Shown here: positions 1-12,814 of the stretch, in pieces | Position numbering within the stretch: the stretch's first letter is position 1 | How the letters are laid out: every line of letters starts with the position of its first letter | Assembly: GCF_000003815.2 (NCBI RefSeq) | Contig: NC_049995.1 | Span: 18,995,252-19,057,251, forward strand | Origin: Branchiostoma floridae | Lineage: Eukaryota; Chordata; Leptocardii; Amphioxiformes; Branchiostomatidae | Reading direction: 5' to 3' | Length of the DNA: 62,000 bases | Program-made: the position numbers and the translations under genes | The notes under the pieces: generated by a model | Seen by the model: only the letters and a program-made list of their open reading frames with translations | What the model was told of the DNA's origin: nothing | Databases searched by the model: none

Positions 1-1427
1 GGGGCATAATTAGTAGTTTTCAAAACGGTTGATACAATAATAAGTGTTTGTATCGGATATACTTCAGTGCCAACGGTAGCTAAACCCAACATAAACACGT
101 AATTCATGTTTCCGTGTTTAGAGTCGATGTAGCATCCCTTATCTTAACTGGAAAGTTCATCTGTGTTGGTACAAGTCATGGACTAGTTCAATAACATCCC
201 TTATCCGTGTATCTTTTGTTATGTTCAGAAGAGCTGCCATATTTAGTAACGCCCCGGGGTGGGGTTAGAAAGTCTAAATAAACTCCGATAACTCCATAAT
301 AACTTCTGCACTTCCTTAGACCGCATAACAAAGGAACAAAACGTATTAAATGGACAAAAACGTCTCACAGAAGCCGCTCGCCCACGTGATACATTACTCT
401 TATGTCTCCTAACAGTGGATAAAGGCACAAAAAATGTCTAAAGGTAAATCGGAGCAGAACTCGTCGAGCCCCCTCACCCACACGAGAGTCTGGTTTCTTA
501 ACTCAAGATCTTCAGACAAACAGGTAAAATCGCACGTGGGTGTCTGGGGCTGATAATATATAGCTGCAACACAATACAACATTATCGTATTAGTCTTGGA
601 TATCATGCTTTTTATACTCCAGTCACCCGGAAAGGTTTTGTTCCGGTAAAAATAACTGTTGATCAGATAAACGTACCGAGGGCGTTTTGAGCATCTCATG
701 GTTGTTGTTAGATTATCGTATCTTGTTGGAGAGGATATAGTTTGAGTAGAGTGACACAGCAGAATGCGATGGTCGGAGCGGACCTTATAGTGGATACCAT
801 ATGTGTGCCATTCATACACCACAGCTACAATGTATACGTACTGTCCTGGTTAAAGACTAACGTCGACATTTCCAAATCGGGCCCGGTCGGACTTTTTGTG
901 GAAACGAAATGTAGAAATGTATACGTCAAAATATACACATATAATGTCCACGACTACTCTCTTTACGTCCTGTGTAGTTTTGTGTCCTTTGTGTCCTTAA
1001 CTTGAAGAAGAAAAGAGCGGCGAGGAAAGCTAGGAATGGACTTGATACACATTTGTCATGACGAGGTGTGAGAGACGCTCATCCGTCGTGAACGACGGAA
1101 GGACCACGACATCATACTTTCCGTTCCCGAAAGCTGCCCGGCCGGGCCCCGGTTTGGAAACGTGACGTACGCCTGAGATTCATGTTTAGTACGGAATCAG
1201 GGGCCATACCGGCGCCCCCTCCCCCTCGGTTATGTACCGGAAATTTACTGAGAGCTCGACGCCTGAAGAACCGTAAACAAAAACATCAACATGGCGGGGT
1301 TATGGGTCGCCCAGGCCAACAACACAAACACGAACCAACCACCAACCAGGGCACAGACAGACTCGTTATGATGAAATGTAAATGTAGGTGAGAAAGTTCT
1401 TTTAGGCTTAATTTCATTCCAGGTTGA
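1..1427. other. No gene recognised
   Basis: AT-rich at first, GC-rich after 1000. Only short open frames without codon bias or recognisable domains. Confidence 0.5.
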
Positions 1428-1700
1428 GATCGCGTGGCGCAGCGGCAGCGTGTTTGGCTCGGGACCGAGAGGTCTCGAGTTCGAACCCTGACGCGTTACC
1501 GGTCTTGTGCCCTTGGGAAAGGCACTTTACACGGCTTTTCTCACTTTACTCAGGTGAAAATGAGTACCTAGCCTCGGGTATGGTCGTCCTTCGGATAGGA
1601 CGTTAAATTGAGGTCCTGTGTTTGGGGAGAGCCACGCCAGGAAGTCGGGGTAGAACACGTTTGGAAGGAAGAGTAGGAGACCGAGGGGGCGTGACATTTT
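1428..1700 (+). mobile_element. tRNA-derived SINE
   Basis: tRNA-like head GATCGCGTGGCGCAGCGGCA with a B-box match GAGTTCGAACCCTG, followed by the body 'gtgcccttgggaaaggcact' and 'cggataggacgttaaattga'. The body is shared with copies at 7465 and 6695 (reverse). Confidence 0.75.
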
Positions 1701-2684
1701 ACCGGACAAGATCAGTCAGGCCGGCGGAAGGACTCGCCAGACAGCCCGGAGCCCTGCCCGACACGTCCCGGTGCTACACCGTGATGGATGTCGGCGGGAA
1801 CAAAGGGTATAACAGGATAAACCTGCACGCTTCTTTATATCGGTTGTGACGTATGGAATTCCGGAACTCTTCCTCCCTCCTCAAATACATCTTCAATACT
1901 ACCGGGCCCGCAGCACCGCGGAGTATGGGCAGCTGCGCTGCGTTAGGCAAGGTTAAGGTTAAGGTAAAGTAAAGATTTCTGCTAACCTGCCGAAACTATA
2001 ACTGGAGATGAATGGATAGATGAATGAATGAATGAATGAATGAATGAAAAATGAATGGTCTAACATCCAGATATAAAAATGAAAGGACCCTAATGTACTT
2101 TATCGACCCTCTAATCGATGGATTGGAAACCTGGTTGGGACAAACGCTGACATCAGTAGTTAAGCGTACAAACACCGTAACACGGTCAGTCATTAGGGTG
2201 GTGTTGGAGCAGAACTGATTCAGACTGGCCGATAAGCCTGTGATTTAACTGTGTCAAAAGCGAACAACATTTAGTGAAAACATGAATCCCGACAACCGTC
2301 CCGAGTGGAATAAACCATGTGAAAGTTGCTCCAGGGAATGGCTCCTCCTCGGACTCAGTAACGTATACGTATAAGAGTAAAATCCCGACAGCCGGGCTGC
2401 TCACCTGGAAAAGTCGCTCCACTCTCACCACCAACTGCTCCCTGTGCGTTCTGTGGATTTCTGTAGGGGGAAGGGAAACATGAGGAAAAGAGTTAAAACC
2501 AGTAGATATATGTGGCACTAGAACCACACATACGTCCCAAGGGATGCATAGACATACGGGGGAACGGTCACATCTACAGCATTGATTTTACATTTACTGT
2601 ACTCCTCCTATTCCTGGTCCTTCCAGTTGATTTTCTTTTCGTTCCTCTCAAATATCTGATGTTATAGGGAAACGACTGGCCTGG
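1701..2684. other. No gene; (AATG)n at 2021-2057
   Basis: A short tetranucleotide tract (aatg repeats, about 2021-2057) lies in otherwise featureless sequence. Confidence 0.5.
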
Positions 2685-2900
2685 ATGCCTGGACGGACAG
2701 CAGCACAACTAACAAACAAACAAACAAACAAACAAACAAACAAGCAAACCTGTAATCGGGAAGGCCTGGACAGTCTGTATGGAGAGCAGCACAACAAACA
2801 AACAAACAAACAAACAAACAAACAAACAAACAAACAAACAAACAAACCTGTAATCGGGAAGGCCTGGACAGTCTGTACGGAGAGCAGCACAGCAAAGATG
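2685..2900. repeat. Two (CAAA)n tracts in a ~100-bp duplicated unit
   Basis: 'ggaaggcctggacagtctgt' with 'ggagagcagcacaac' recurs around two long (caaa)n runs (about 2709-2748 and 2795-2848). Both strands give open frames that are repeat artefacts. Confidence 0.85.
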
Positions 2901-2923
2901 AAGGCGGGGCCCGTCATAGTGTC

Positions 2924-3025
2924 TTACCCGCGGGTGGGGGTCCCGGTGCAGTCTGGGAACGGTGCTGTTTACCCAGGGTAGGGGTCCCGGTGCAGTCTGG
3001 GAACGGTGCTGTTTACCCGAGGGGT
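2924..3025. repeat. 45-bp tandem duplication
   Basis: Two copies of 'ggggtcccggtgcagtctgg' plus 'gaacggtgctgtttaccc'. Confidence 0.85.
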
Positions 3026-5060
3026 GGGGAAGTTTAAGAGCGGACAGGGAACAATTTTGGGTCTTTCTGTCCTGTAAGAAAAAGGAATAGAAAGTTTAGA
3101 AGCTCTCCGCGTATTTAGTGTCCTGCTATGCTAAGAGCGGTGGTGTTTGGAAGGAGCGCTGGTTTTTAACACATTGGGGCGAAGTTCTTATGCTGGGAAT
3201 TTCGTATTATAAGGTGCGCAAGCGCATCCAACCTGCGCCACCTCCCCACCAGGCCTGCTGTAGAGTGGCGTCATCGGATCAAACTTGTGATTCGTGCAGA
3301 AAAGTGGCGTTTTGACGTCAGAGCTCTGTTTTTGAAGGCACTTCACCTTTTGACAAATCTTTTACTGTAAAGGTTCATTTTATTCTTCTTTTCTTGTAAA
3401 CTCAAAAGTGGCGGAAGCAAAGCCCTCCAGCGTGAGGGAAGCCTTAGCGGTCGGGCAGCGGTTCTTTCTCCTCACGTTTCTAAAATAGCAAAACAGATCG
3501 TGTATGGCTTCAGGTCTGGTTAAAGGCGAAGAGCCGATAATCTGGACATATTCGCACATAAAAACTTTGGGCTTTGTCCAGAGCTCTGCTGTCGTCACGG
3601 CGTTAACGCCGTTTCACGGCTGTCGTCACGGTCATTTTACGGCTAATTTAGCGCAATCAATCCGCGACCTTTCTGTAAGAAGGCCGTAAAAACCGACCTC
3701 ACACGGAGATATGGGACCGGGGTATGTGGTTACATACGGAAAGGAGATTTAGAGATTTGCACTGTAATGGCTATTACGCCGGTTTGGGGCATGGACTACA
3801 ACTTGACCTGATCAAATAGTAAGAAACATACAGAAGACTGGGAGAAATGCGGTGAATGATTTGGTGATTGTGTAGCGATCAATAAGGGGTCATCTTAATG
3901 AGTCAATCTATAAGTCTCAGTATTACCCCTTTGTACATCGCATGTGACGTTTTTACTTGCTTTGTAACGACTTCTGTGATTGGTGATGTGTTAAATGTGA
4001 CGCTTGTAACGACTCCTGTGATTGGTGGTGCGTGAAATGCCGGCAGTTAATCGGGCGTGAAGGCAGGTGGCGGGAAATGCAGCTCCGAGCAGATGTGGGG
4101 TGGAGGATCGTGACCTTTTCTGGCAGAACCAGACGTCAGGCTGAATGTTACAACATCTGCTTAGAGAATACCTTATCTGTTTGCCTGATATGCCAATCCG
4201 AATTGTCAGCGTATTTGGGAGATTGAGACTTTCCATGTTCGCTATCTGCAAGGAGGTCTTTTAACCTCCTTGGTCTCTGGTTGCTGCCGTGCTCTATGGG
4301 TTCGGCACAGCAGGATGACGATATCAATCGGAAAATACTGTATTACTAAACGGGAATAAAGGATTCGACTAGCACTAGAGAAACGGAGTATTTTGATCAT
4401 TTTATTATCCACAGAAAGACTCCCAATCGTCGAAATAAATGCGATATGTGAACTCTGTCCAGGCCCATCGTACGTGGAATTCTGAACAAGCGCGATGACC
4501 ATTAGGCTGCGGCCTGAAATCCCGCCCTGAGGACTGCAACCCTTTCCAGTAGCACGGGGGTCAGGTGACCGACTCTACCGCCCGGACGTCGGGTCACTGA
4601 CCTCTACACCAGTGACGTCACGACCCCTCCGACCGCGTCAGGCGAGGAACGTGACGTCACGAGTTCGGATTATCCTTGACCTTTCTTACAGGGGATTTTG
4701 CCTGATTTTGTCCAAACTTCTTCTCAATGAAAGTCTGAAACGTGCCACGACAGACGTCAGGGATTTCATACCTTTTAGTCCTCTTACAAAAGACCATCCA
4801 ACTCACATAAAGAAGCTCAGGGATACAGAAATGAGGTATCTACCCTGCAGCTGCGGGCGTTACAACTTAGTTCGGATTCACTGTGTAAAAATGTACTACG
4901 CTGTTCTGAAAGCATTTTGTCCTGGATAACAAAGTCTTCTGTACACAGCCGACTGTTTATACATAGTTCCTTTGCTCAGAGTCATAGTCTACATAGCTAT
5001 ATAGATTGACTGACAGCAGTATTAGTAGTTTATAGTACTATACATAGACGACGGTTAGGT
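3026..5060. other. No gene recognised
   Basis: Apart from an imperfect ~50-bp duplication near 3965-4030 ('aacgactcctgtgattggtg'), I see nothing in it. Confidence 0.45.
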
Positions 5061-5205
5061 ACCGTCTGTCACCATCCCCAGGGCAATTCTCTATCGCAAT
5101 GAAAGTGAACAGACGGTGGCCGAAAAGTCGGCAAGAAGCACCTGGCTGTTCCACTTTCACTGCGACCTTCACTGAGTTTTGCCCTGAGGAAGTTGACAGA
5201 CGGTT
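5061..5205. mobile_element. Short inverted-repeat element, copy 1
   Basis: Left end 'ccgtctgtcaccatccccag' (5062) is the inverse of right end 'ctgaggaagttgacagacgg' (5183). It is about 145 bp. The related copy at 5438-5592 shares both ends and the internal 'caattctctatcgcaatga'. Confidence 0.7.
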
Positions 5206-5364
5206 ACCGAGACTACGGCGAGGTTTTAGCTTTAGCCCATTGATAGCTTAACGTTATCCAGGACAAAATACATTAAGAAGAACCAAGGACGTTGGAATAA
5301 CATACACATTTCTACAGGTAGTTAAAAAATGCTTGTAGCACGTACATGTACGTACGAAACGCAC

Positions 5365-5645
5365 AGCTTGGAATAGACACTCTGTTACAAACAATTTTGC
5401 TATTCAGTGAGATATAAGCCTGAAAGTATTCACTGGGACCGTCTGTCACCTTCATCAGGGCAATTCTCTATCGCAATGAACCCAACAGACGGGCACCGAA
5501 ACGTCGGCTGGATAGAAACACCTGGCCGTGTCACCTTCTCTGCGAATCGCCCCGAGGAAGTTGACAGACGATCACCGAAAAGTCGGTTTGGAATAAACGC
5601 TTTGTTACAAAGAGCTTCGCTATTCAGTGATTTATAAACCTGATG
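5365..5645. mobile_element. Short inverted-repeat element, copy 2, with flanking direct repeats
   Basis: Core 5438-5592 has the same inverted ends as copy 1. It is flanked by ~60-bp direct repeats ('gctattcagtga' with 'tataa' and 'cctga', near 5399 and 5617). The motifs resemble degenerate hammerhead-type CTGANGA...GAAA segments, but the core is mutated here (CCGAGGA). Confidence 0.6.
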
Positions 5646-6319
5646 AGGGCATTGTTCGTGTTTATAACGATGTTTCATTTAACAAAGCAGAAGACGGGAA
5701 AACCCGGGGTTAAAAACGTCCACGTGTGGGATTAAGGATGCCTTGACCTGACAAAATATCAATTTGTAAACATCCCGGTTTGTTTGCATTGGGCCGATTT
5801 ATTGGATCTCTTATTATGAGGAGTTTATTTGCAAATTCATGCCTGAGGGCTAATTGCAAGTACATGGTAAAAACATAGGAGATGTACAAGTGACAACGAA
5901 CAGTTACAAACAATATTCTACCCTAATACTAGTGTTGGTTATTTCTAAGTAGGTTGGGTTTGACTTCTATTTTGGAAGCAGAGGGAGACGTTATAGTTAT
6001 TGTCCAACCAGACAACTGTGAGTTGTAACAGTCACGGGCAGCGACGCGAAGCTTTTGTCGGAGTTCACGCATAATTTAACACGGCTAAAATCGCCTCGCG
6101 CGCCTCGCGGCCTGCGGCGATGGTTATTGTGTACCTCATGCCTGTTTGGCAGGTTACTACTTATAATTACTGCCGAATCTGTCTGTAGAAAGTTAGTCCC
6201 ATACCTGCCAAACAGCCGCGATGTGCACAATAATCATGCTGCAGGACGCGCACACCTGAACATCATCCCAAAAGTCGACGACAAAGTAGTGTCTAATAAA
6301 GTGCGTATTTGACTCTCTA
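5646..6319. repeat. Fold-back sequence at 6120-6236; otherwise unannotated
   Basis: Arms 'ttattgtgtacctcatgcct' (6124) and its imperfect inverse before 6234 ('gatgtgcacaataa') form a hairpin around a ~45-bp loop. 5815-5870 shares 'ttgcaaattcatgcctgagg' with 55415-55445, probably a dispersed repeat tail. Confidence 0.5.
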
Positions 6320-6695
6320 GAATTTCATTTTAGTGCCCTTTGTGGCGGGTGAGGGGACCACACTGTCTTGTACACTCCACCTTGCCTATAGAAACGGAAA
6401 GGTAAGTGTAGTTCCAAAGCATGCCTTTTTAAGGCCGATGGGGCAGTGGGTTGTTAACCATTGGGAGGCGGAGCCCATACCTCTCTTTATAATCCCCCCC
6501 ACCCACCCCACACACACACACATACATACACCGAACGTCAGGTACCCATTTTTACACCTGAGTGAAGTGAGGAAAGTCGTATAAAGTGCCTTTCCTAAGG
6601 GCACAACATATTTGGAATTTCAGGGGATACTAAGAAAGGGCCTCGGGGTTCTGGGCCAAATACCCTGACCACAACGCCAACACGACGCCAACTAT
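6320..6695 (-). mobile_element. SINE copy, reverse orientation
   Basis: Minus strand carries 'gtgcccttaggaaaggcact', 'cctcacttcactcaggtgta' and a degenerate tRNA-like head near 6690, matching the SINE at 1428. A (CA)n tract lies inside (about 6508-6535). Confidence 0.6.
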
Positions 6696-7258
6696 GCCCA
6701 GTAACCACGTGTACCAACGTAGCCACAAATGACCCTGTGGTCCTCAGTTAGATGGATTAAAAATCTAAAACCCAAAAAATGATAAAATAGAAACACCAAA
6801 AAAAGTAGAATAGTGGGGGGGAGGGGATGGACCAAGAGTGGTGGGTGGGAGTGAGGTGCTGCGCAGAGTCGATGTGTTTTCAGAATTAGTTTGGTCTGTA
6901 TCCCCCTCGGGGGATGTATCGGAAGATACGTAAAACCGGGGAGTAAGTATCCTCTCTAGGTATAGACTGGCTAAGAACAGAAGTAAGTGCTCTGACAAGT
7001 ATAAAATTACTTTTTGTCAAAAAGGAGTTTTCCTTTTGCGATACAATCTGCAACTAAGACCAAGTTTCGGCAAAAGTTTACTAGTCATATGTGCATGAGT
7101 CAGCCAACTCGAATAGTCTGTAAATAGCTGTAATAACTTTTTTATGTATTTTTTATGTCCTGAAAGACTGGCTAGGTACAAATAGCACGTTAGCTAATGG
7201 AGTGAAGAAAGTATCCCAGTATTTGACTGGTCTCTGGTACAAGTCTACGCTGTAGCTA
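6696..7258. other. No gene recognised
   Basis: AT-rich, short poly-purine runs, no repeats of note. Confidence 0.45.
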
Positions 7259-7417
7259 TACTCCCTCACATTAGGCGAAAATAGATCGGACGACGAGTCT
7301 GCGAGATCTAAATTACGGGGAGGCATGACCCTGGCGGCATCATGGTCATGCCTCCTCGTAATTTAGAGCTCGTCTAAATTCTCGATCCGATCGATTTTCG
7401 CCTAATGTGAGGGGGTA
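7259..7417. mobile_element. Palindromic MITE (~159 bp)
   Basis: Nearly whole-length inverted repeat: left TACTCCCTCACATTAGGCGA, right arm ending TCGCCTAATGTGAGGGGGTA, with a ~13-bp spacer around 7331-7343. Imperfections in the arms show it is not recent. Confidence 0.85.
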
Positions 7418-7464
7418 TTATGAAATCTTGTTGGGAATTCTTCAAAAGATCGCTACAAAAACCG

Positions 7465-7825
7465 TCGGTGTGGCGTTGGGATTAATATGGCCCAGAAACC
7501 AAAGGTCCTGGGTTCCAACCCCCTGACATGTCCCGCTGACGTTGTGCCCTTGGGACAAGTACTTCACATGACCTTCCTTACTTCACTTCGGTTAGGGTCG
7601 TCCCTCGGATAGGACGTTAAACCGAGGTCCCGTGTTTGAGGAGAGACACACCTCGAGCATTACAGAACCCACCACACTTATCGAAAAGAGTAGAAGTCCT
7701 TCACAGTGTGAGTGGATCAAATAAATCTCTCCGGATATGCAGCTTGTACTGTTCAGTACAAACCTGGTGTGTTACGCCATGAGGAGGTTTACTGGGTATG
7801 CAAAACAAACAAACAAATAAAGTAT
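7465..7825 (+). mobile_element. Full-length SINE copy with (CAAA) tail
   Basis: Degenerate tRNA-like head (GGGTTCCAACCCC B-box), body 'gttgtgcccttgggacaagt' and 'cggataggacgttaaaccga', and a 3' end 'ctggtgtgttacgcc' before a caaacaaacaaata tail. The 3' end is shared with 25400-25440. Confidence 0.75.
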
Positions 7826-7994
7826 CGAAGAGGTCACCAGTACAGGTTTGACAGTAGTCTACGTCTCATTGGGCGTTCTTGAAAGATACAGTAACTAACG
7901 CAACATCGCACGCCACTCTGTAAAGCTATCATCTCTATTTACCTGTAATCTAATGAGGCAAAAAGCCGTTTTGTCTCGCGGCTGTTATTAACGT

Positions 7995-8123
7995 GCTACT
8001 GTGACACCGGGGGGACGGTATTTAACGTGCGCCACATGCTACTGTGACACCGGGGGGACGGTATTTAACGTGCGCCACATACTACTGTGACACCGGGGGG
8101 ACGGTATTTAACGTGCGCCACAT
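7995..8123. repeat. 43-bp tandem repeat, 3 copies
   Basis: Three nearly identical copies of 'actgtgacaccggggggacg' plus 'gtatttaacgtgcgccacat'. Confidence 0.95.
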
Positions 8124-9562
8124 GCCAGTGTGGCAGGTGACGAGTTCTAATGAGACATAATTTCTACTGTAACATTTTGGATAAAAGCAAACACTCAGGT
8201 CAGAGAGCAGCGCGAATTTAGTTTGCCTGACTGGAAACACTTTTCAACTCAGCTCACCCGAGCAGAAACTGGGAGGCTGTTTTTATCATACAAACATACC
8301 AGATTTGTAACGAACACTGAGAACTGTAAAAACTGCACTTCCGGACATATTTAACTGGTCTAGTCCTGATATATAGACACAGTGCATAACGTAAGGCAAT
8401 ACGTCGTTTATGTGCCTGATTGGAGACACTCTTTCACTCAGCTCGTTCAAGCAGAAACTGGGAAACTGTTTTTATCGAGCAAGACTATAAAGATAGCCTG
8501 AATTCTTCCGTTAAAACTTTATCCGGCAGGAAGTTAGAGAGACAAAACTACAGTTTCGCCTGTAAAAGGAAGAGTACCATTTGTCCTAGACATTTGCAGT
8601 CGGACTTCTATCGAGGTTTTTACATAATAAATTAAGTCTGTTCGCGTTCTGACCTTTCCGTCGGAGGACTGTCCCGACTCATACAGCACCTCAGTGCGAA
8701 TATCAATGCTGTATAGAGTCTACGTGAAGATTGTACTAGAGTTGTGTAACTAGCTTGTGGTCTTGTACAACTCGTCATACATATAATAATCGTTATACAA
8801 TAAACTTTGACTTGATTAATTTCTGTAGTAGGGTCTGAAGGTGTGAAAATTGTTGGTATTTCTATGAAAGTTAGTCTCTACCTACTCTAACTATTCGGGA
8901 AATAGCTAGATAGGAAACACAATTTTCCAGGGGAGGTCGGCCATCGCAGAGTAAACATTTGCCTCGTTCCTTTTTTTGCCGAAGTCTACCTGCATAGGCG
9001 TTATGGAGGCTAGGGTTAAAATTGTTAAGTTCTTGGTACGTTCAGAAACGTCGCCCTGACCGAGGAATGTGCCGGCATAACTGCCGGAGTGGCTCGGGGC
9101 GGGGACGGGGGCCGGCCGCCGGCGGGGCGCAGGTGTGCCCGGGGACAGCGAGGGAACGGCACCGACTCACCTGGGCAGGTGCGGCGCGATCTCACACGCT
9201 TGTGGGATCCCGGGATCTCAGATCCGAGATTCTAGCCTGGATCTGCAGACGGTTTGGCTGGGAGTTGACGCTACAGACGCTACTCTTGGCTTCAGGTGTG
9301 CGTGTGACGTCTTACATGTGCACAGAACAATCTTTAAGGAACTATCACCACTCACCTGAAGTACTGTCGGCTTCTTAAGATCCGGGAATGTCTCCAGGTG
9401 TCTTAGATCCAGGATTACGTTGCGCGGATTTTGGGTGGATCCGGATCGCAACAGGACGTGGTTTGGTACTTGTGTGTTGGGAGTGCGCGTTGCCTGGCGG
9501 GTTCCGCTGGCAGTTGTGCCGACCCGAGCGTGTGCAGTAGGTGTGTCCACGTGCAGCCACGC
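8124..9562. other. No gene recognised
   Basis: Contains a diverged ~80-bp duplication (8221-8300 and 8400-8480, 'cagaaactggga'), an 'aataaactttgacttgatt' LINE-tail-like segment near 8800, and a very GC-rich patch at 9085-9150. No domain-bearing frame is visible. Confidence 0.45.
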
Positions 9563-9984
9563 GAACAGCGCCCCCGGGCGGGCAGGCGGGAATTACACCG
9601 CTGGTGCACGTCACCGCGGCACAAAAACAGCGCCCCGGGCGGGCAGGCGGGAATTACATTGCTGGTGCACGTCACTGCGGCACAAAAACAGCGCCCCCGG
9701 GCGGGCACCATGGAATTACACCACTGGTGCACGTCACTGCAGCACAAAAACAGCGACCCCGGGCGGGCAGGCGGGAATTACACCACTGGTGCACGTCACC
9801 GCGGCACAAAAACAGCGCCACAGGCGGGCGGGCGGGAATTACACCACTGGTGCACGTCACCGCGGCACAAAAACAGCGCCCCAGGCGGGCAGAAGGGAAT
9901 TACACCACTGGTGCACGTCACCGCGGCACAAAAACAGCGCCCCCGGGCGGGCAGAAGGGAATTACACCACTGGTGGACGTCTGC
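9563..9984. repeat. 62-bp GC-rich minisatellite, about 7 copies
   Basis: Unit built on 'cgggcgggcaggcgggaatt' and 'ggtgcacgtcaccgcggcac'. It runs directly into the 13/15-bp array. Confidence 0.92.
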
Positions 9985-12475
9985 TGGTCACATTTCTGCT
10001 GGTCACATTTCTGCTGGTCACATGTCTGCTGGTCACATTTCTGCTGGTCACATGTCTGCTGGTCACAGTTCTGCTGTTCACATTTCTGCTGGTCACATCT
10101 GCTGGTCACATCTGCTGGTCACATGTCTGCTGGTCACATGTCTGCTGGTCACATGTCTGCTGGTCACATCTGCTGGTCACATCTGCTGTGATCACATTTC
10201 TGCTGGTCACATCTGCTGGTCACATGTCTGCTGGTCACATGTCTGCTGGTCACATTTCTGCTGGTCACATTTCTGCTGGTCACATCTGCTGGACACATGT
10301 CTGCTGGTCACATGTCTGCTGGTCAAATCTGCTGGTCTCATGTCTGCTGGTCACATCTGCTGGTGGCATTTCTGCTGGTCACATCTCTGCTGGTCACATC
10401 TGCTGGTCACATCTGCTGGTCACATGTCTGCTGGTCACATCTGCTGGTCACATGTCTGCTGGTCACATTTCTGCTGGTCACATCTGCTGGTCACATGTCT
10501 GCTGGCCACATCTGCTGGTCACATGTCTGCTGGTCACATTTCTGCTGGTCACATCTGCTGGTCACATGTCTGCTGGTCACATCTCTGCTGGCCACATCTG
10601 CTGGTCACATCTGCTGGTGGCATTTCTGCTGGTCACATCTCTGCTGGTCACATCTGCTGGTCACATCTGCTGGTCACATGTCTGCTGGTCACATCTGCTG
10701 GTCACATGTCTGCTGGTCACATTTCTGCTGGTCACATCTGCTGGTCACATGTCTGCTGGTCACATCTCTGCTGGCCACATCTGCTGGTCACATCTGCTGG
10801 TCACATGTCTGCTGGTCACATGTCTGCTGGTCACATGTCTGCTGGTCACATGTCTGCTGGTCACATGTCTGCTGGTCACATTTCTGCTGGTCACATCTGC
10901 TGGTCACATCTGCTGGTCATATTTCTGCTGGTCACATTTCTGCTGGTCACATGTCTGCTGGTCACATGTCTGCTGGTCACATGTCTGCTGGTCACATTTC
11001 TGCTGGTCACATGTCTGCTGGTCACATCTGCTGATCACATTTCTGCTGGTCACATCTGCTGGTCACATCTGCTGGCCACATTTCTGCTGGTCACATTTCT
11101 GCTGGTCACATGTCTGCTGGTCACATGTCTGCTGGTCACATGTCTGCTGGTCACATGTCTGCTGGTCACATGTCTGCTGGTCACATGTCTGCTGGTCACA
11201 TTTCTGCTGGTCACATCTGCTGGTCACATCTGCTGGTCATATTTCTGCTGGTCACATTTCTGCTGGTCACATGTCTGCTGGACACATGTCTGCTGGTCAC
11301 ATCTGCTGGTCACATCAGCTGGTCACATGTCTGCTGGTCACATCAGCTGGTTACATTTCTGCTGATCACATATCTGCTGGTCACATGTCTACTGGTCACA
11401 TTTCTGCTGGTCACATGTCTGCTGGCCACATCTGCTGGTCACATCTGCTGGTCACATCTGCTGGTCACATGTCTGCTGGTCACATTTCTGCAGGTCACAT
11501 GTCTGCTGGTCACATGTCTGCTGGTCACATCTGCTGGTCACATTTCTGCTGGTCACATCTGCTGGTCACATTTCTGCTGGTCACATTTCAGCTGGTCACA
11601 TGTCTGATGGTCACATCTGCCGGTCACATGTCTGCTGGTCACATCTGCTGGTCACATGTCTGCTGGTCACATGTCTGCTGGTCACATGTCTGCTGGTCAC
11701 ATTTTTGCTGGTCACATGTCTGCTGGTCACATTTCTGCAGGTCACATGTCTGCTGGTCACATGTCTGCTGGTCACATCTGCTGGTCACATTTCTGCTGGT
11801 CACATCTGCTGGTCACATGTCTGCTGGTCACATGTCTGCTGGTCACATCTGCTGGTCACATCTGCTGGTCACATGTCTGCTGGTCACATCTGCTGGTCAC
11901 ATGTCTGCTGGTCACATGTCTGCTGGTCACATGTCTGCTGGTCACATTTTTGCTGGTCACATGTCTGCTGGTCACATGTCTGCTGGTCACATGTTTGCTG
12001 GTCACATCTGCTGGTCACATCTGCTGGTCATATTTCTGCTGGTCATATTTCTGCTGGTCACATCTGCTGGTCACATCTGCTGGTCACATCTGCTGGTCAC
12101 ATGTCTGCTGGTCACATCTGCTGGTCACATGTCTGCTGGTCACATCTGCTGGTCACATCTGCTGGTCACATGTCTGCTGGTCACATCTGCTGGTCACATC
12201 TGCTGGTCACATCTGCTGGTCACATGTCTGCTGGTCACATCTGCTGGTCACATGTCTGCTGGTCACATGTCTGCTGGTCACATTTCTGCTGGTCACATCT
12301 GCTGGTCACATCTGCTGGTCACATTTCTGCTGGTCACATCTGCTGGTCACATCTGCTGGTCACATGTCTGCTGGTCACATCTGCTGGTCACATCTGCTGG
12401 TCACATGTCTGCTGTTCACATTTCTGCTGCTCACTTTTCTGCTGCTCACTTTTCTGCTGCTCACATTTCTCATCC
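9985..12475. repeat. 2.5-kb minisatellite of mixed 13- and 15-bp units
   Basis: Units ctgctggtcacat (13), ctgctggtcacatgt and ctgctggtcacattt (15) alternate irregularly about 175 times, with segmental duplications of blocks (for example near 10340-10800). Lack of stop codons creates very long spurious frames. Confidence 0.98.
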
Positions 12476-12814
12476 ATTAAGCACTACGCGGCAGGACCCG
12501 GGTCTACTCTTGTCCTCCGGGTTATAATCACCATCTACAAACTCGCATTTCTACTTACAGCACCTCTCAAGACGTCTCGACTTCACGTCTTACAGCAATA
12601 AGGATGTCTTGGATCGTCTTAGAACGATATTAACGTCTTAAAACAGTAAGAATGTATTGTCGCCGGGGTTTTACCCATTGTCCGCCCCCCCTCCTATTAG
12701 ACGGCGATCGCACTGTGACCTAAATGGGACCTTTAAAAATATATATGTATGAAAAAAGACTCCCCGCCCCCCAAAAAACACAAAAAAAAAGCCATGAAAT
12801 TCGTAATGAGTTCA
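12476..12814. other. Unannotated; MITE-end fragment near 12684
   Basis: 'agacggcgatcgcactg' at about 12699 matches the left end of the element at 52728-52955. An A-rich tract follows at 12750-12795. Confidence 0.45.

Noticed and set aside
1428-1500. Functional tRNA gene
   Set aside because: The tRNA-like head is joined to a SINE body found elsewhere in the window.
9420-12527. 1,035-codon open frame rich in SAGH/CWSH
   Set aside because: It is the 13/15-bp minisatellite read through. All three frames are open, and the Cys-His spacing only mimics zinc fingers.
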